64,000 bases of DNA from Wenzhouxiangella sp. AB-CW3. Its GTDB lineage: Bacteria > Pseudomonadota > Gammaproteobacteria > Xanthomonadales > Wenzhouxiangellaceae. Within the stretch, counting starts at the first letter, position 1, and the number at the start of each line of letters is the position of its first letter. Positions 48,497-57,671 of this stretch are shown one piece after another. The notes under the pieces were generated by a model. That model saw only the letters and a program-made list of their open reading frames with translations, did not search any database and was not told the origin of the DNA. Made by a program: the position numbers and the translations under genes. Location of the stretch: the NCBI RefSeq assembly GCF_014725735.1, contig NZ_CP061368.1:759225-823224 (forward strand), written 5' to 3'.

Positions 48497-48510
48497 TTGA
48501 CCAAAATCAA
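48497..48510 (+). promoter_or_regulatory. Candidate FNR/Anr box
   Basis: TTGAC-CAAA-ATCAA matches nine of the ten conserved positions of the FNR consensus TTGAT-N4-ATCAA. It lies about 100 bp upstream of the next gene start. No clear promoter hexamers were found around it, so this is a motif match only. Confidence 0.45.
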
Positions 48511-48612
48511 GATTCCCACCATCATGGCTTTCGAGGGACCCACGATCACGCCCACAAATCATCCTGGGCACCAAAGGGGACAGACCGAATGAAACCCGAC
48601 CGAAGGAGCGGA

Positions 48613-50391
48613 ATGGACCTGACCATGACCGGATCTATGCTTCATTGGCGCAAGAAGCGCGCGGGCCTGATGGCCGTCGCCGCCTTTCTGGCCGGCACCG
48701 CCCTGACCACGGGCGTCCATGCCCAGCCCGATATCGTGGTGGACGAGGACTTCGAACTGGTTATCGACCAGGCCGGCGATGGCCAGGTCCGCCGTGGCGA
48801 TACCGTGGAGTTCGAGCTGACCGTCACCAACCAGGGCAGCGGCAATGCCCTGGCCGTCGATGTCGACAATCAATTGCCTGCTGGGTTGAACGTGGACCCG
48901 ACCTCCATTCAGGTATCGCCGCTGGCCGTGGATGACAACTACGACGAGATCCCGGCCAACAACACCTTCACCGTTCCGGAGGCACAGGGTTTGCTGAGCA
49001 ATGACCGGGCACTGTACCCGGTTGGGGGCAGCCCACCGACGCTGTCGGTGGATGTAGCCAATTCTGATACCACCACTGCGGAGGGAGGAACGGTTGATCT
49101 GCAATCGGACGGTGGCTTCGACTACACCCCGCCAACGGATTTCCAGGGTACGGACAGTTTCGTCTACACCGTCATAACCAGCGACGGCCTGACCGATACC
49201 GCCAGTGTCACTCTGGAGGTCGTGGAGCCGGTCTGGTTTGTCAGCAATCGTAGCGATACCGGTATTTCCCAGTGCGATTCAGCTCCCTATGGCACCATCA
49301 GCTCGGCCGTGGCCGATGCCGATGGCATTATCTTCGTCTGCGCCGCCGACCCCTATAACGAAACCGTTACCTTGCAGTCCGGGCAAAAGTTGATCGGTCA
49401 GGGCGAAGGGCTGGAGATTGGTGGCAGTCAGATTATTCCGGCCGGGGATCGGCCGGTGATTACCGGTAGTGGCGGCAGTGATGCTGCCGTGATCATGGCA
49501 TCTGACAGTGAAGTCAGCGGTATGACCATCAGAACCAATCTAGCGCGCGCCGTGATGGCTGAAAATGTCATCGATATTCGCATTCACAACAACCGTTTTG
49601 AAGACAACGGTGCTGTCCTGGAGTCCAATGAGCCCCTGATCGATGTGGATATTGGCGGGTCAGGCCTGGCCGGTCGAGTAGATATCACCAATAACCCTCA
49701 GGTCGATACCAGCGAACCCGGTGGTCCCAACAGTTTTCGTGAACTGATCCAGGTGTATGTCAGGGATGGTGCCACCGTCTGGGGCGAGGTGAAAGGCAAC
49801 CAATCAGTTGGTTCTGATGATCCTTGGGTGGCTAAAGTCATCTATCTGGAGGCCGCCCCACTGAGTACCCTGGTGATGCGAGTTGATGATAATCAGATCG
49901 ATACCGATATGGGAGGCAACGCAACGACTCACATTCCTGGCGGAATCTATATGACGGCCCGAGGTGGACAGCTACATGTGAGTTTGGCGGGCAATATGGT
50001 TCGTGCGCGGGGTGATGGCGCCGACCTTCCCTTCATTGATGGAATGACTTTCTACATGGTTGCTGACAGCAGCCAGCCTGATCAAGTCGACTTCCTGGAC
50101 GGTTGCTTTAACTTCGGTACCAATGACGTGCAAGTTTCCGAGACCAATATGGACCCGGATGACGCTTCGGAATACCTGTTGATGTTGGCTTCCTTTGATT
50201 TTGCCCCTATGCAAATTCAGGACTTGGGCGGGGACGATGATGACACGGTGAGAAACCATATCCAGCTCCGCGAGCTGAATCCGCCTTCAGTCGTGAGGGT
50301 TTTGACTTCCGACGATTTCGGCACCACCTTTCCAGCCGCGTCAGGCAGTTTTTCGGCTGGCACCTGCCTGACGCCAGAAGACATGGAATAG
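48613..50391 (+). CDS. Secreted protein with DUF11-like, cadherin-like and beta-helix regions
   Basis: The ATG at 48613 has AAGGAG just upstream (592 aa); an in-frame ATG at 48589 is the alternative. Signal peptide AGLMAVAAFLAGTALTTGVHA. Residues ~30-75 resemble the DUF11/CARDB repeat (AGDGQVRRGDTVEFELTVTNQG); ~85-200 a cadherin-like domain (LSNDRALYP, DGGFDYTPPTDFQGTDSFVYTV). The rest, with NNRFEDNGA, NMVRARGDG and regular short repeats, is consistent with a right-handed beta-helix. No active site seen. It has no C-terminal membrane tail. The following gene starts 37 bp later. Confidence 0.75.
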   Translation: MDLTMTGSMLHWRKKRAGLMAVAAFLAGTALTTGVHAQPDIVVDEDFELVIDQAGDGQVRRGDTVEFELTVTNQGSGNALAVDVDNQLPAGLNVDPTSIQVSPLAVDDNYDEIPANNTFTVPEAQGLLSNDRALYPVGGSPPTLSVDVANSDTTTAEGGTVDLQSDGGFDYTPPTDFQGTDSFVYTVITSDGLTDTASVTLEVVEPVWFVSNRSDTGISQCDSAPYGTISSAVADADGIIFVCAADPYNETVTLQSGQKLIGQGEGLEIGGSQIIPAGDRPVITGSGGSDAAVIMASDSEVSGMTIRTNLARAVMAENVIDIRIHNNRFEDNGAVLESNEPLIDVDIGGSGLAGRVDITNNPQVDTSEPGGPNSFRELIQVYVRDGATVWGEVKGNQSVGSDDPWVAKVIYLEAAPLSTLVMRVDDNQIDTDMGGNATTHIPGGIYMTARGGQLHVSLAGNMVRARGDGADLPFIDGMTFYMVADSSQPDQVDFLDGCFNFGTNDVQVSETNMDPDDASEYLLMLASFDFAPMQIQDLGGDDDDTVRNHIQLRELNPPSVVRVLTSDDFGTTFPAASGSFSAGTCLTPEDME

Positions 50392-50428
50392 AGGCGGCGT
50401 CAGTCGTTGGCCTCGAAAGGATCATGAA

Positions 50429-53400
50429 ATGATGAAGTGTTATAGCCACTGCATTGAAACCCGAATCCGCCGTTCTGGTGTGGGTATTATTGCGCTTGCC
50501 TTTGCCCTGCTATGCCTGCTTTGGGTCCCATCAGCCGTGGCCAGTCCTGAATCCGTTGAGGTGGACGTGGGAGAGCTGGAGGCCGGCAAATCCGTCACCG
50601 TGCAGTTTCGTGCCACGGTATCGAATGATCTGCCTGCCGACACCCACGAAGTTGTGCGCAATGTCACCGTCTCGGGAGACAACTTTTCTGATGCAACGGC
50701 GACCACCACGGTTCCCGTGGCCAAAGTGGTGACTGATCTGGGTATAGAAGGTTTCAGCCAGGCCGGATCGTCCGTGGGAACCATACAACTGGGCGAATCG
50801 GTGGATGTGGAAGTGGCCGTGGAAACCGTTCCCCCGGGTGGGCCTCTGCCGGCGGGTGAGTCGGTTACCGTCACCGGTGCCGGCGATGACTGTGTCGCCG
50901 TGTTGAACAGCGTTGGGGAGGGCAGTTGTGAACTGACCCCGGAAGCGGGTGGCAATCAGAATATCGAAGCCAGTTTCTCGGAGACCTCGGACTTTGAGGG
51001 CAGTGCTGACACAGACTCTTTGCTGGTGAATCGACCGCCAGTCTTCGACACCACGCCAGTCACTGCAGTAGGGGAAGGCCTGGCCTACAGCTACAATATT
51101 GTGGTCACCGATGAAGACCAGCATGTGGCTGCTATCACCGCCCCTACTCTGCCAGGCTGGATGGGTATCACTGACAACGGCGACAACACCGCAGACCTGA
51201 CAGGTACACCCGGTACCGGCGATGTTGGCAACCACTCGGTGGTGATTCGTGCCGATGATGGTCAAGGTGGTATCACCGACCAAAGCTTTACGGTGACCGT
51301 GGAAGAGAACAATCTGCCGGTGTTCACCAGCACTCCAGTCACTGAAGTGGGTGTGCTTCATGAGTACAGCTATACCATCACCGTGACCGATGCCGATGAT
51401 GACTCAATCAGCTTGAGTGTGGACAACGAGCCGGCCTGGTTGTCGATCAATCAGACGGTTGACAACCCGGGCTATGCAGAAGCCGTGCTCAGCGGCACGC
51501 CCGGAGCGGCCGATGATGGCAGTTACAACATCAACGTCATTGCCAACGATGGTCGTGGCCAGGATGTGCTCCAGAGTTTCAACCTGGAAGTTCTGCCCAA
51601 TAATCCGCCCGTATTCGAGTCCTCGCCTGTTGAAGAGGGTGGCGAAGGCCTGAGCTATGAGTACGAGGTGGTGGTTACGGATGCCGATGACGAGGAAATC
51701 TCACTCAGCAAGGATCCGAAGGGGCTGCCCTGGATGGAATTCAACCAGACCGTCAATGACGCAGGTGAAGCCAGGGGCGTTCTCAGTGCTTCGCCCGAGA
51801 TGGGGCATGCCGGGAACTACAATATCGTGCTCACGGCCGAGGACGAGCGCGGTGCGACAACACTGCAGAGCTTTACCCTTGAGATTGAAACCAATTACCC
51901 GCCGGCGTTTTTGAGTGCGCCCGTGACTGATGCCGACGAGGGCATTGAATATGTCTATGAGGTGGAAGCGAGCGATCCAGACGATGACGAACTGAGTTTC
52001 TCCATGACCACCGGCCCGGACTGGTTGTCATTGGAGCCAGGCAGCGAGAGTTGGCTGGCGACCCTGTCGGGCGTGCCCGGTCCGGATGATGTTGGCAGCA
52101 ATGATGTCACCCTGGAAGTGTCCGATGGTCGCGGTGGCGTGGATACCCAGGACTTCACCGTAACGGTTGCAGCCAATCAGCCGCCCAGTATCACCAGCAC
52201 GCCGCCAACCACGGCCGATGAAGCCGTGGAGTACAGCTATACCGTGGTCGCCACCGACCCGGATGGTGATGCCGTCAGTTTCTCGGCACCCACGCTGCCC
52301 GGATGGCTGACCCTGGTGGACCAGGGCGACGATACCGCGATTCTGTCCGGCACGCCCGGTAGCGAGGATGGCGGAAATCATCCAGTGGTGATTGAAGCCA
52401 GTGATGGCCGCGGCGGTGTGGACCAGCAGAGTTTCACTATCGAGGTGGCAGCCAATCAGCCTCCCGTCTTCGACTCCAGCCCGGAGACCGAGGTGCGTGA
52501 GGGCGACGACTATCTCTACGCAGTGGTGGTGTCCGATCCGGATGGCGACCCTGTCGATCTTTCGGCCACCACGCTGCCGGACTGGTTAAGCTTTGTTGAC
52601 CAGGGTGGCGGCAGCGGTGAACTGACCGGCACCCCCGGCAGTGACGATGTCGGAACTCATCCGGTGGTGCTGGTCGCCGAGGACGACCGGGGCGGCGAGA
52701 CCGAGCAGACCTTCGAAATCGAGGTCAGCGCCAACCAGCCGCCGCAGTTTGACAGCAGCCCGGAGACCAGTGCGCGCGAGGGTGATGCCTACAGCTACGC
52801 GATTGTCGCCAGCGATCCGGAGGATGACCCCATCACCCTGACGGCACCCACGCTGCCTGACTGGCTGACACTGGATGATCACGGCGACGGCACCGGCGAA
52901 CTCACGGGCACACCCGGCGAGGACGATGCGGGCGAACATGAGGTTGTCTTGCGTGCCGAAGACGATCGTGGTGGCTACAACGAGCAGGCCTGGACGCTGG
53001 TCGTGGACGCCCTGTCGCCGCCGGAGCTGGTGACCGACACGCAGGATGTGAACCTGGATCTGGCAGCCGATGGCACCGGGGGCGAGACCACACTGGAGTT
53101 CACCAATGATGGCGAGCAGGTATTGGTCATCGAAGAGATCGTTGAGCCTGAGCCTCCTTTCAGCCTCAGTGGCGGTACCTGCCTTGATCTGCCCTCACTG
53201 GAGACGGGTGAGTCCTGCACCCTGGATGTTCGTTTCGATCCGGAACAGACCGGAAACTACGAAAGTCAGATCGAGATCATCAGTAGTGCCGAGAACAGCC
53301 CAATGGTGATTTCCCTGACAGCACGATACGTTTCCGCGCTTCCGGTGCCGGTCATGAGCCCGGTCGGACTGCTGCTGCTGATGCTCGCCATGCTGTGGAT

Positions 53401-53473
53401 CATGTGCCGCCGACTCAAAAAACCGGCCCAAGCGATGCATCGGCAAGCCAGCGACAAGTGTGGCACAGACTGA
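50429..53473 (+). CDS. Giant exported protein with seven cadherin/Ig-like repeats and C-terminal tail
   Basis: A 1014-aa protein with signal peptide (IALAFALLCLLWVPSAVAS). Residues ~201-858 are seven tandem repeats of ~94 aa, each beginning N-x-PP-x-F/I-x-S(T)-P and containing Y-x-Y-x-(V/I), DPDGD, LP-x-WL, L-(S/T)GTPG and VV-x-DG(R)GG. These match the He_PIG/dystroglycan-type cadherin-like repeats. A domain at ~860-970 (TLEFTNDGEQVLVIEEI, CTLDVRFDPEQTG) resembles the ASPM-SPD-2-Hydin/choice-of-anchor type. The end is LPVPVMSPVGLLLLMLA, then RRLKK, an IPTL-CTERM-like tail. Calcium-binding surface adhesin or structural protein is the likely role. Confidence 0.8.
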   Translation: MMKCYSHCIETRIRRSGVGIIALAFALLCLLWVPSAVASPESVEVDVGELEAGKSVTVQFRATVSNDLPADTHEVVRNVTVSGDNFSDATATTTVPVAKVVTDLGIEGFSQAGSSVGTIQLGESVDVEVAVETVPPGGPLPAGESVTVTGAGDDCVAVLNSVGEGSCELTPEAGGNQNIEASFSETSDFEGSADTDSLLVNRPPVFDTTPVTAVGEGLAYSYNIVVTDEDQHVAAITAPTLPGWMGITDNGDNTADLTGTPGTGDVGNHSVVIRADDGQGGITDQSFTVTVEENNLPVFTSTPVTEVGVLHEYSYTITVTDADDDSISLSVDNEPAWLSINQTVDNPGYAEAVLSGTPGAADDGSYNINVIANDGRGQDVLQSFNLEVLPNNPPVFESSPVEEGGEGLSYEYEVVVTDADDEEISLSKDPKGLPWMEFNQTVNDAGEARGVLSASPEMGHAGNYNIVLTAEDERGATTLQSFTLEIETNYPPAFLSAPVTDADEGIEYVYEVEASDPDDDELSFSMTTGPDWLSLEPGSESWLATLSGVPGPDDVGSNDVTLEVSDGRGGVDTQDFTVTVAANQPPSITSTPPTTADEAVEYSYTVVATDPDGDAVSFSAPTLPGWLTLVDQGDDTAILSGTPGSEDGGNHPVVIEASDGRGGVDQQSFTIEVAANQPPVFDSSPETEVREGDDYLYAVVVSDPDGDPVDLSATTLPDWLSFVDQGGGSGELTGTPGSDDVGTHPVVLVAEDDRGGETEQTFEIEVSANQPPQFDSSPETSAREGDAYSYAIVASDPEDDPITLTAPTLPDWLTLDDHGDGTGELTGTPGEDDAGEHEVVLRAEDDRGGYNEQAWTLVVDALSPPELVTDTQDVNLDLAADGTGGETTLEFTNDGEQVLVIEEIVEPEPPFSLSGGTCLDLPSLETGESCTLDVRFDPEQTGNYESQIEIISSAENSPMVISLTARYVSALPVPVMSPVGLLLLMLAMLWIMCRRLKKPAQAMHRQASDKCGTD

Positions 53474-53541
53474 TCCGCCCGGGTGATGGTCGGTGCCAAG
53501 TCATCGGCGCCAACACCCAGACGAATTGCCAACCCCCAGGC

Positions 53542-53601
53542 GTAGGCCGGTGCTGCGTCACCGACGATCACCTGAGGTAGGCCGGTGCTGCGTCACCGGC
53601 A
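53542..53601. repeat. REP-like palindrome array, two copies at 35-bp period
   Basis: The copies at 53542 and 53577 carry the same GTAGGCCGGTGCTGCGTCACCG unit as the array at 48322-48418, in the same orientation. The first has CACCGACG in place of CACCGGCG. They lie between the giant repeat protein and the convergent serine hydrolase. Confidence 0.88.
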
Positions 53602-53613
53602 ACCCCAAGGTGC

Positions 53614-55566
53614 TCAGATCACCGGCCCGCCAATGATTCTCCATTGCCACAGCATGAAGGCCAGAAACGCCGTGGCCAGCATAAACAGCCCGAAATGCAA
53701 TCGCCGCAGCAAGCCCCAGTTTGAACCCGACCAGGCCGGCCATTGGGCCAGCATCATCAACAGAGCAGCCCCCGCCACTGCCCAGCCGGCGTAGTGAGTG
53801 ACAAACATCGCCGGCGACGGATAGAAATCGGGCATGCGGCCGATATCGAAGTCACCCAGGGTGATGATCAGGGCCACGACAGAGCCAATAAACACCGTCA
53901 CCGTCACCACGCCCACCAGCACGCCGGCACCGGCGATCCGTGCGGCAAAGCCGCTGTTCACACCTCGACCGAAGTTTCGCCAAGCGCCCAACGCTGATGT
54001 CAGGGTGAGAATGCCGGCCAGGCCCAGCGCCAGAAAAAACGTGTTCGGGTTGCCCAGCCAGCCGACGCGCTCGGCCGTGTGCACACCCATGTCATCGGCC
54101 AGGGCCGCAACCCGGCCCCGTTCATCGCGCACGAAAGCCACGCGCTGCCCGCGAGCCGACTCGAAGACGTCATCGGTCACACGCCTCAGGACACTGGATT
54201 CGCCGGCCGCATCAATCCGGATGGTGTCGGCCGTGAGCGGTGTGACCTGCATGCTGTTCATCAGCCCGAAGACCGCGGCAAAGCTGGAGAATACACGTCG
54301 GTTGTTCAGGTAGGTGCCCGCCAGTTCGGCCAGTTCTCCGGCTTCCTCTTCGTCGGCGCTGGCCTTGACCGGCCGCCAATGATGATCGATGACCCGGTCG
54401 ATGATCAGGTCGGCAAGGTGCATGAACGGCGCGGGGGTGTGCGCACTGTTGTAGGAGTAGAAGATGCCCAGTCCCAGTTCGGGCACCAGCACCATCTGGG
54501 TCAGATATCCGGCCGTGCCTCCGCCATGGCCCAGGGCGCGCACCGAGCGGTAAGGGCGGTCCTGAAAGCCGTGCGCCAGATCGGCCGCCTGGGGGCGGTC
54601 GTCAAAACCACGTGTCCACATGCGCTGGTGGGTATCGCTGTCGAGCAGACGGGTGCCGTCGAGCTCCCCGGCATTGAGATGAAGGCGCATCCAGCGCGCC
54701 ATGTCGGTGGCGGTGGATACCATGCCGCCGGCCGGCCAGTAGGCGCCGATCTGCATGTAATGCTGCAGGTCGAATGCCCCCTGCCTGTGACGATAGGCGA
54801 TGGCCAGTCGATCCCGGGTGGCGGCGTCCATTTTCTCGGGTGGCTGCCAGTGCGTATCGTGCATGCCCAGGGGGTCGAGTATCTCGGCGCGCAAAAACTC
54901 CCCGTAGGGCATGCCGCTGACATCCTCCACGATCTGGGCGGCCAGTGCCGACCCCCAGTTGGAATAGATGGTGCGCGTACCGGGGGCGAAGACCCGCTTG
55001 GGGTGGTGGGTCTCAAGCAGTTCGGCCAGACTGCGGGGGTCATCGTCGCTTACGGCAAACAACTGCATGCTGTCTTCGAACCCGGCGCGGTGATGCATCA
55101 GGTCGCGCAGCGTGACCGGAGCATCGAAGGCCTCGTCGACCTCGATATCGACCAGGTACTGGTTGACGTCGGTATCCAGGTCGAGCAGGCCGCGCTCGAA
55201 CAGCATCATGACCGCTGTCCAGGTGAAAGTCTTCGACACCGAGCCGATTCGAAACAGCGTTTCGTCGGGTACCACCGGACGGCCCGAGTCGATATCGGCC
55301 AGTCCGTATCCCTTTTGCAGCACCGGCTGGTCGTTGTGAACGACCGACATGGTCAGGGCCGGCAATGCCTTGTCGCGCTCGATGGATGCGATCACGCCGC
55401 GAATATAGTCTTCGAGCACGGCGGTATCGAGGAAATCGTCGACTGGCGGTGTTTTACCGACAAACTCGGCCGGCACCATGACAAACTCGTCCGGCCCATC
55501 CTCGGCGGCACACCAGGTCGACAGCAGCAGGGCCAGCAAAAAGGCTGGAACTCGGATGGCTTTCAT
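53614..55566 (-). CDS. Serine hydrolase (class C beta-lactamase-like) with membrane C-terminus
   Basis: A 650-aa exported enzyme (signal peptide VPAFLLALLLSTWCAAE). The penicillin-binding fold has the SxxK motif at S109-K112 (SVSK), Y201-S-N203 as the second motif, and HGGG near residue 350 in the KTG-box position. These families include D-aminopeptidases, esterases and peptidases; resistance is not implied. After ~residue 495 come four hydrophobic segments (VGVVTVTVFIGSVVALIITLG, FVTHYAGWAVAGAALLMMLA and others), so it is anchored in the membrane with the catalytic domain outside. Stands alone, divergent from the next gene. Confidence 0.85.
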   Translation of the reverse strand: MKAIRVPAFLLALLLSTWCAAEDGPDEFVMVPAEFVGKTPPVDDFLDTAVLEDYIRGVIASIERDKALPALTMSVVHNDQPVLQKGYGLADIDSGRPVVPDETLFRIGSVSKTFTWTAVMMLFERGLLDLDTDVNQYLVDIEVDEAFDAPVTLRDLMHHRAGFEDSMQLFAVSDDDPRSLAELLETHHPKRVFAPGTRTIYSNWGSALAAQIVEDVSGMPYGEFLRAEILDPLGMHDTHWQPPEKMDAATRDRLAIAYRHRQGAFDLQHYMQIGAYWPAGGMVSTATDMARWMRLHLNAGELDGTRLLDSDTHQRMWTRGFDDRPQAADLAHGFQDRPYRSVRALGHGGGTAGYLTQMVLVPELGLGIFYSYNSAHTPAPFMHLADLIIDRVIDHHWRPVKASADEEEAGELAELAGTYLNNRRVFSSFAAVFGLMNSMQVTPLTADTIRIDAAGESSVLRRVTDDVFESARGQRVAFVRDERGRVAALADDMGVHTAERVGWLGNPNTFFLALGLAGILTLTSALGAWRNFGRGVNSGFAARIAGAGVLVGVVTVTVFIGSVVALIITLGDFDIGRMPDFYPSPAMFVTHYAGWAVAGAALLMMLAQWPAWSGSNWGLLRRLHFGLFMLATAFLAFMLWQWRIIGGPVI

Positions 55567-55704
55567 TTCTCTCTCCCGATATACGGTGGATGCCTGATGC
55601 TCCGAATACTACACTAGCCCACGATGGGTCAAAAGCGGCGCCTATACTGGCAGCCGTGGAATTCGTGTAAAGTGGATAGACTTGGCGACTAACGGGAGTA
55701 GCTG

Positions 55705-56580
55705 ATGAAAACCCTGATTTCAGGCCTGATCACCGTATTGCTGGCTTTTGTGTTGACGGCCCTGGCTGGCCAGAGTATGGCCTCGTGGCCAAAGATCACC
55801 GAGTCGGCCGATGGCGTGCCCATTTCTTTCGAAGTCATCGGTGAGGGAGAGCCAACGTTGGTCTTCGTGCATGGCTGGAGTTGCGATGGACGATACTGGC
55901 GCGAACAGGTTGAGCATTTCGCCGCCAACCATCGCCTGGTACTGGTCGATCTGGCCGGTCATGGACATTCAGGAACGGCTCGTGAGGACTACACCATGGA
56001 GGCATTCGGCCAGGATGTTTACTCCGTGGTCGAAGCCATAGGTGCCGATGAAGTGATTCTGATCGGTCACTCCATGGGTGGCCCGGTCAGCGCAAATGCT
56101 GCCCGCCTGATGCCTGAAAGCGTTCTGGGCATTGTCGGTGTTGATACCTTCCAGAGCGTGGCCGGATTCGGCAGCCGGGAGGAAATCGAGCAGATGCTGG
56201 CGCCGCTGCACGCCGATTTCGTGTCGGGCGCGCGGGAGTTTGTGGCTGGCATGTTCGGCCCGGGTACCGACACCCGCTTGCGGGACTGGGTGGTGGCCGA
56301 TATGTCCGCGGCGCCGCCGTCAGTAGCAATCAGCGCCATGGAAAACATGATGGAAGCCTACCTGCAAGGTGAGGTCAAGGCGCTTTTCGAGCAACTGGAG
56401 TTGCCCGTGTGGGCGATCAATGCGGATTTCTGGCCGACCGACGTTGAGACCAACCGGCAATACATGCACAGTTTCGAGATCAAGGTGATGGAAGAGGTCG
56501 ATCACTTTCTGCACATGGGCCGGCCGGATGCCTTCAATAGCAAGCTGGAACAGGTTCTGGAAGTACTGATCAATCCCTGA
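55705..56580 (+). CDS. Alpha/beta hydrolase
   Basis: A 291-aa protein with an N-terminal hydrophobic segment (LISGLITVLLAFVLTALAGQSMA) that could be a signal peptide or anchor. The fold is clear from VFVHGWSCDGRYW (oxyanion loop), DLAGHGHSG and the nucleophile elbow GHSMGG with S123. The likely catalytic histidine is in VDHFLHMGRP near the end; an acid residue is not certain. Substrate unknown. RBS GGGAG precedes the ATG; a TAGACT -10 candidate is at 55677-55682. Confidence 0.85.
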   Translation: MKTLISGLITVLLAFVLTALAGQSMASWPKITESADGVPISFEVIGEGEPTLVFVHGWSCDGRYWREQVEHFAANHRLVLVDLAGHGHSGTAREDYTMEAFGQDVYSVVEAIGADEVILIGHSMGGPVSANAARLMPESVLGIVGVDTFQSVAGFGSREEIEQMLAPLHADFVSGAREFVAGMFGPGTDTRLRDWVVADMSAAPPSVAISAMENMMEAYLQGEVKALFEQLELPVWAINADFWPTDVETNRQYMHSFEIKVMEEVDHFLHMGRPDAFNSKLEQVLEVLINP

Positions 56581-56582
56581 AG

Positions 56583-56620
56583 CCAGTGCGGGCCGGCCTG
56601 ACTGGACCGGCCCGCATGGC
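56583..56620. terminator. Convergent-gene hairpin after the alpha/beta hydrolase
   Basis: The stem GTGCGGGCCGG / CCGGCCCGCA, extending to AGCCA/TGGCT with a bulge, spans the gap between the rightward hydrolase and the leftward TraB gene. There is no T-run on either strand, so intrinsic termination is not assured. Confidence 0.5.
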
Positions 56621-56638
56621 TGGAATCATGCAGGCGTA

Positions 56639-57538
56639 CTACTGCCCGGTCGTGGTGACCGGAGTCACCGTGTAGCCGGCTTCGCGCAGCAGATTGATCA
56701 CGCCTTTCTCTCCGGACAGGTGTCCTGCACCCACGGCATAGAACACGCTGCCAGCGCCCGACTTTTCTTCCATGACGGGAATCCAGGCCTGGTTTCTTTT
56801 GTCCAGCAGTACATCGCCGTACTCCTGCCAGAACTCATCGTCGTTGATCAACTGGTAGATCCCTTCGATATCCTGATCCACGTAAAGCCGGCTCATGTGA
56901 CGGAACTCTTCGCGGCCGGCTTCCGGGTCGAGAATGACCGAAACCAGCTCCTCGACTTGCTGATCAAGGGGGATGTCATCGAACAGGCCGAACTGAAACT
57001 CGACGGTTTCCAGGGCCTTGATGTTGATCCCCTGCGCCATGGCCTTCTGCATCAGGTGAAGGTCATGGGATTGCAGGGCCTGTTCGCACTCGGCAATGGC
57101 GGTAATGGCCATGGTGGCCAGCAGGATGGGTTGCATGTTGCCGAAATGATCCAGTCCGGCCCCAAAATGGCTGCTCAGGAAATCGTCCACGGTTTCCCTG
57201 GCTTCCTCGCTATCGATATAGTCGGCGATGTTCTTGCCTTCCGGCAGCTGGGCCAGTTGCATCATCTGCTGTTGCACGGCACTGTCGGACATGTCGATTT
57301 CCAGTGCCAGGGCGTCGCTGGCCTGCAGGCTTTCCACGGCCTCGTCGGGCACCAGGAAGTCTTCCCCGCACATCAGGTGATGGGTGCCGTACAGCCAGGA
57401 TGTCCCGGCCAGGTTCTCGCCTTCTATTTTCCAAAGCAGTGAGGCATCCTGTGCGAGGGCGGGTACCGCAACGGCCGTGGAAAAGAGGCCATAAAGCAGC
57501 CAGGCGGTCAGGTTTCTTGTTGTGAATCGGGTGTTCAT
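56639..57538 (-). CDS. TraB/GumN family protein
   Basis: With start ATG 57538 this is a 299-aa exported protein (signal peptide LLYGLFSTAVAVPALAQ). The core shows LLWKIEGENLAGTSWLYGTHHLMC, the GTxH motif of the TraB/GumN family, and a second conserved part near the end, VFYAVGAGHLSGEKGVINLLREAGY. The family shares a fold with Tiki metalloproteases; bacterial members are largely uncharacterised. It lies 134 bp downstream of the ABC permease on the same strand. Confidence 0.88.
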   Translation of the reverse strand: MNTRFTTRNLTAWLLYGLFSTAVAVPALAQDASLLWKIEGENLAGTSWLYGTHHLMCGEDFLVPDEAVESLQASDALALEIDMSDSAVQQQMMQLAQLPEGKNIADYIDSEEARETVDDFLSSHFGAGLDHFGNMQPILLATMAITAIAECEQALQSHDLHLMQKAMAQGINIKALETVEFQFGLFDDIPLDQQVEELVSVILDPEAGREEFRHMSRLYVDQDIEGIYQLINDDEFWQEYGDVLLDKRNQAWIPVMEEKSGAGSVFYAVGAGHLSGEKGVINLLREAGYTVTPVTTTGQ

Positions 57539-57671
57539 GAGCGATTGTTCCTCAGGTCTGTTGAAGTCACTTTCATTTGCAGGCGGGCCGGATGCTGGAT
57601 GCCGGATGCGCGTTCCAGCATGTCCCCAGATGGCCGGGTATGCACTGAGGGGCAAGATGCAGGGCGCGGGT

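Noticed and set aside
53614-55566. Beta-lactam resistance gene
   Set aside because: The SxxK/YxN/HGG pattern fits the broad serine-hydrolase family, and the membrane tail and length differ from AmpC.
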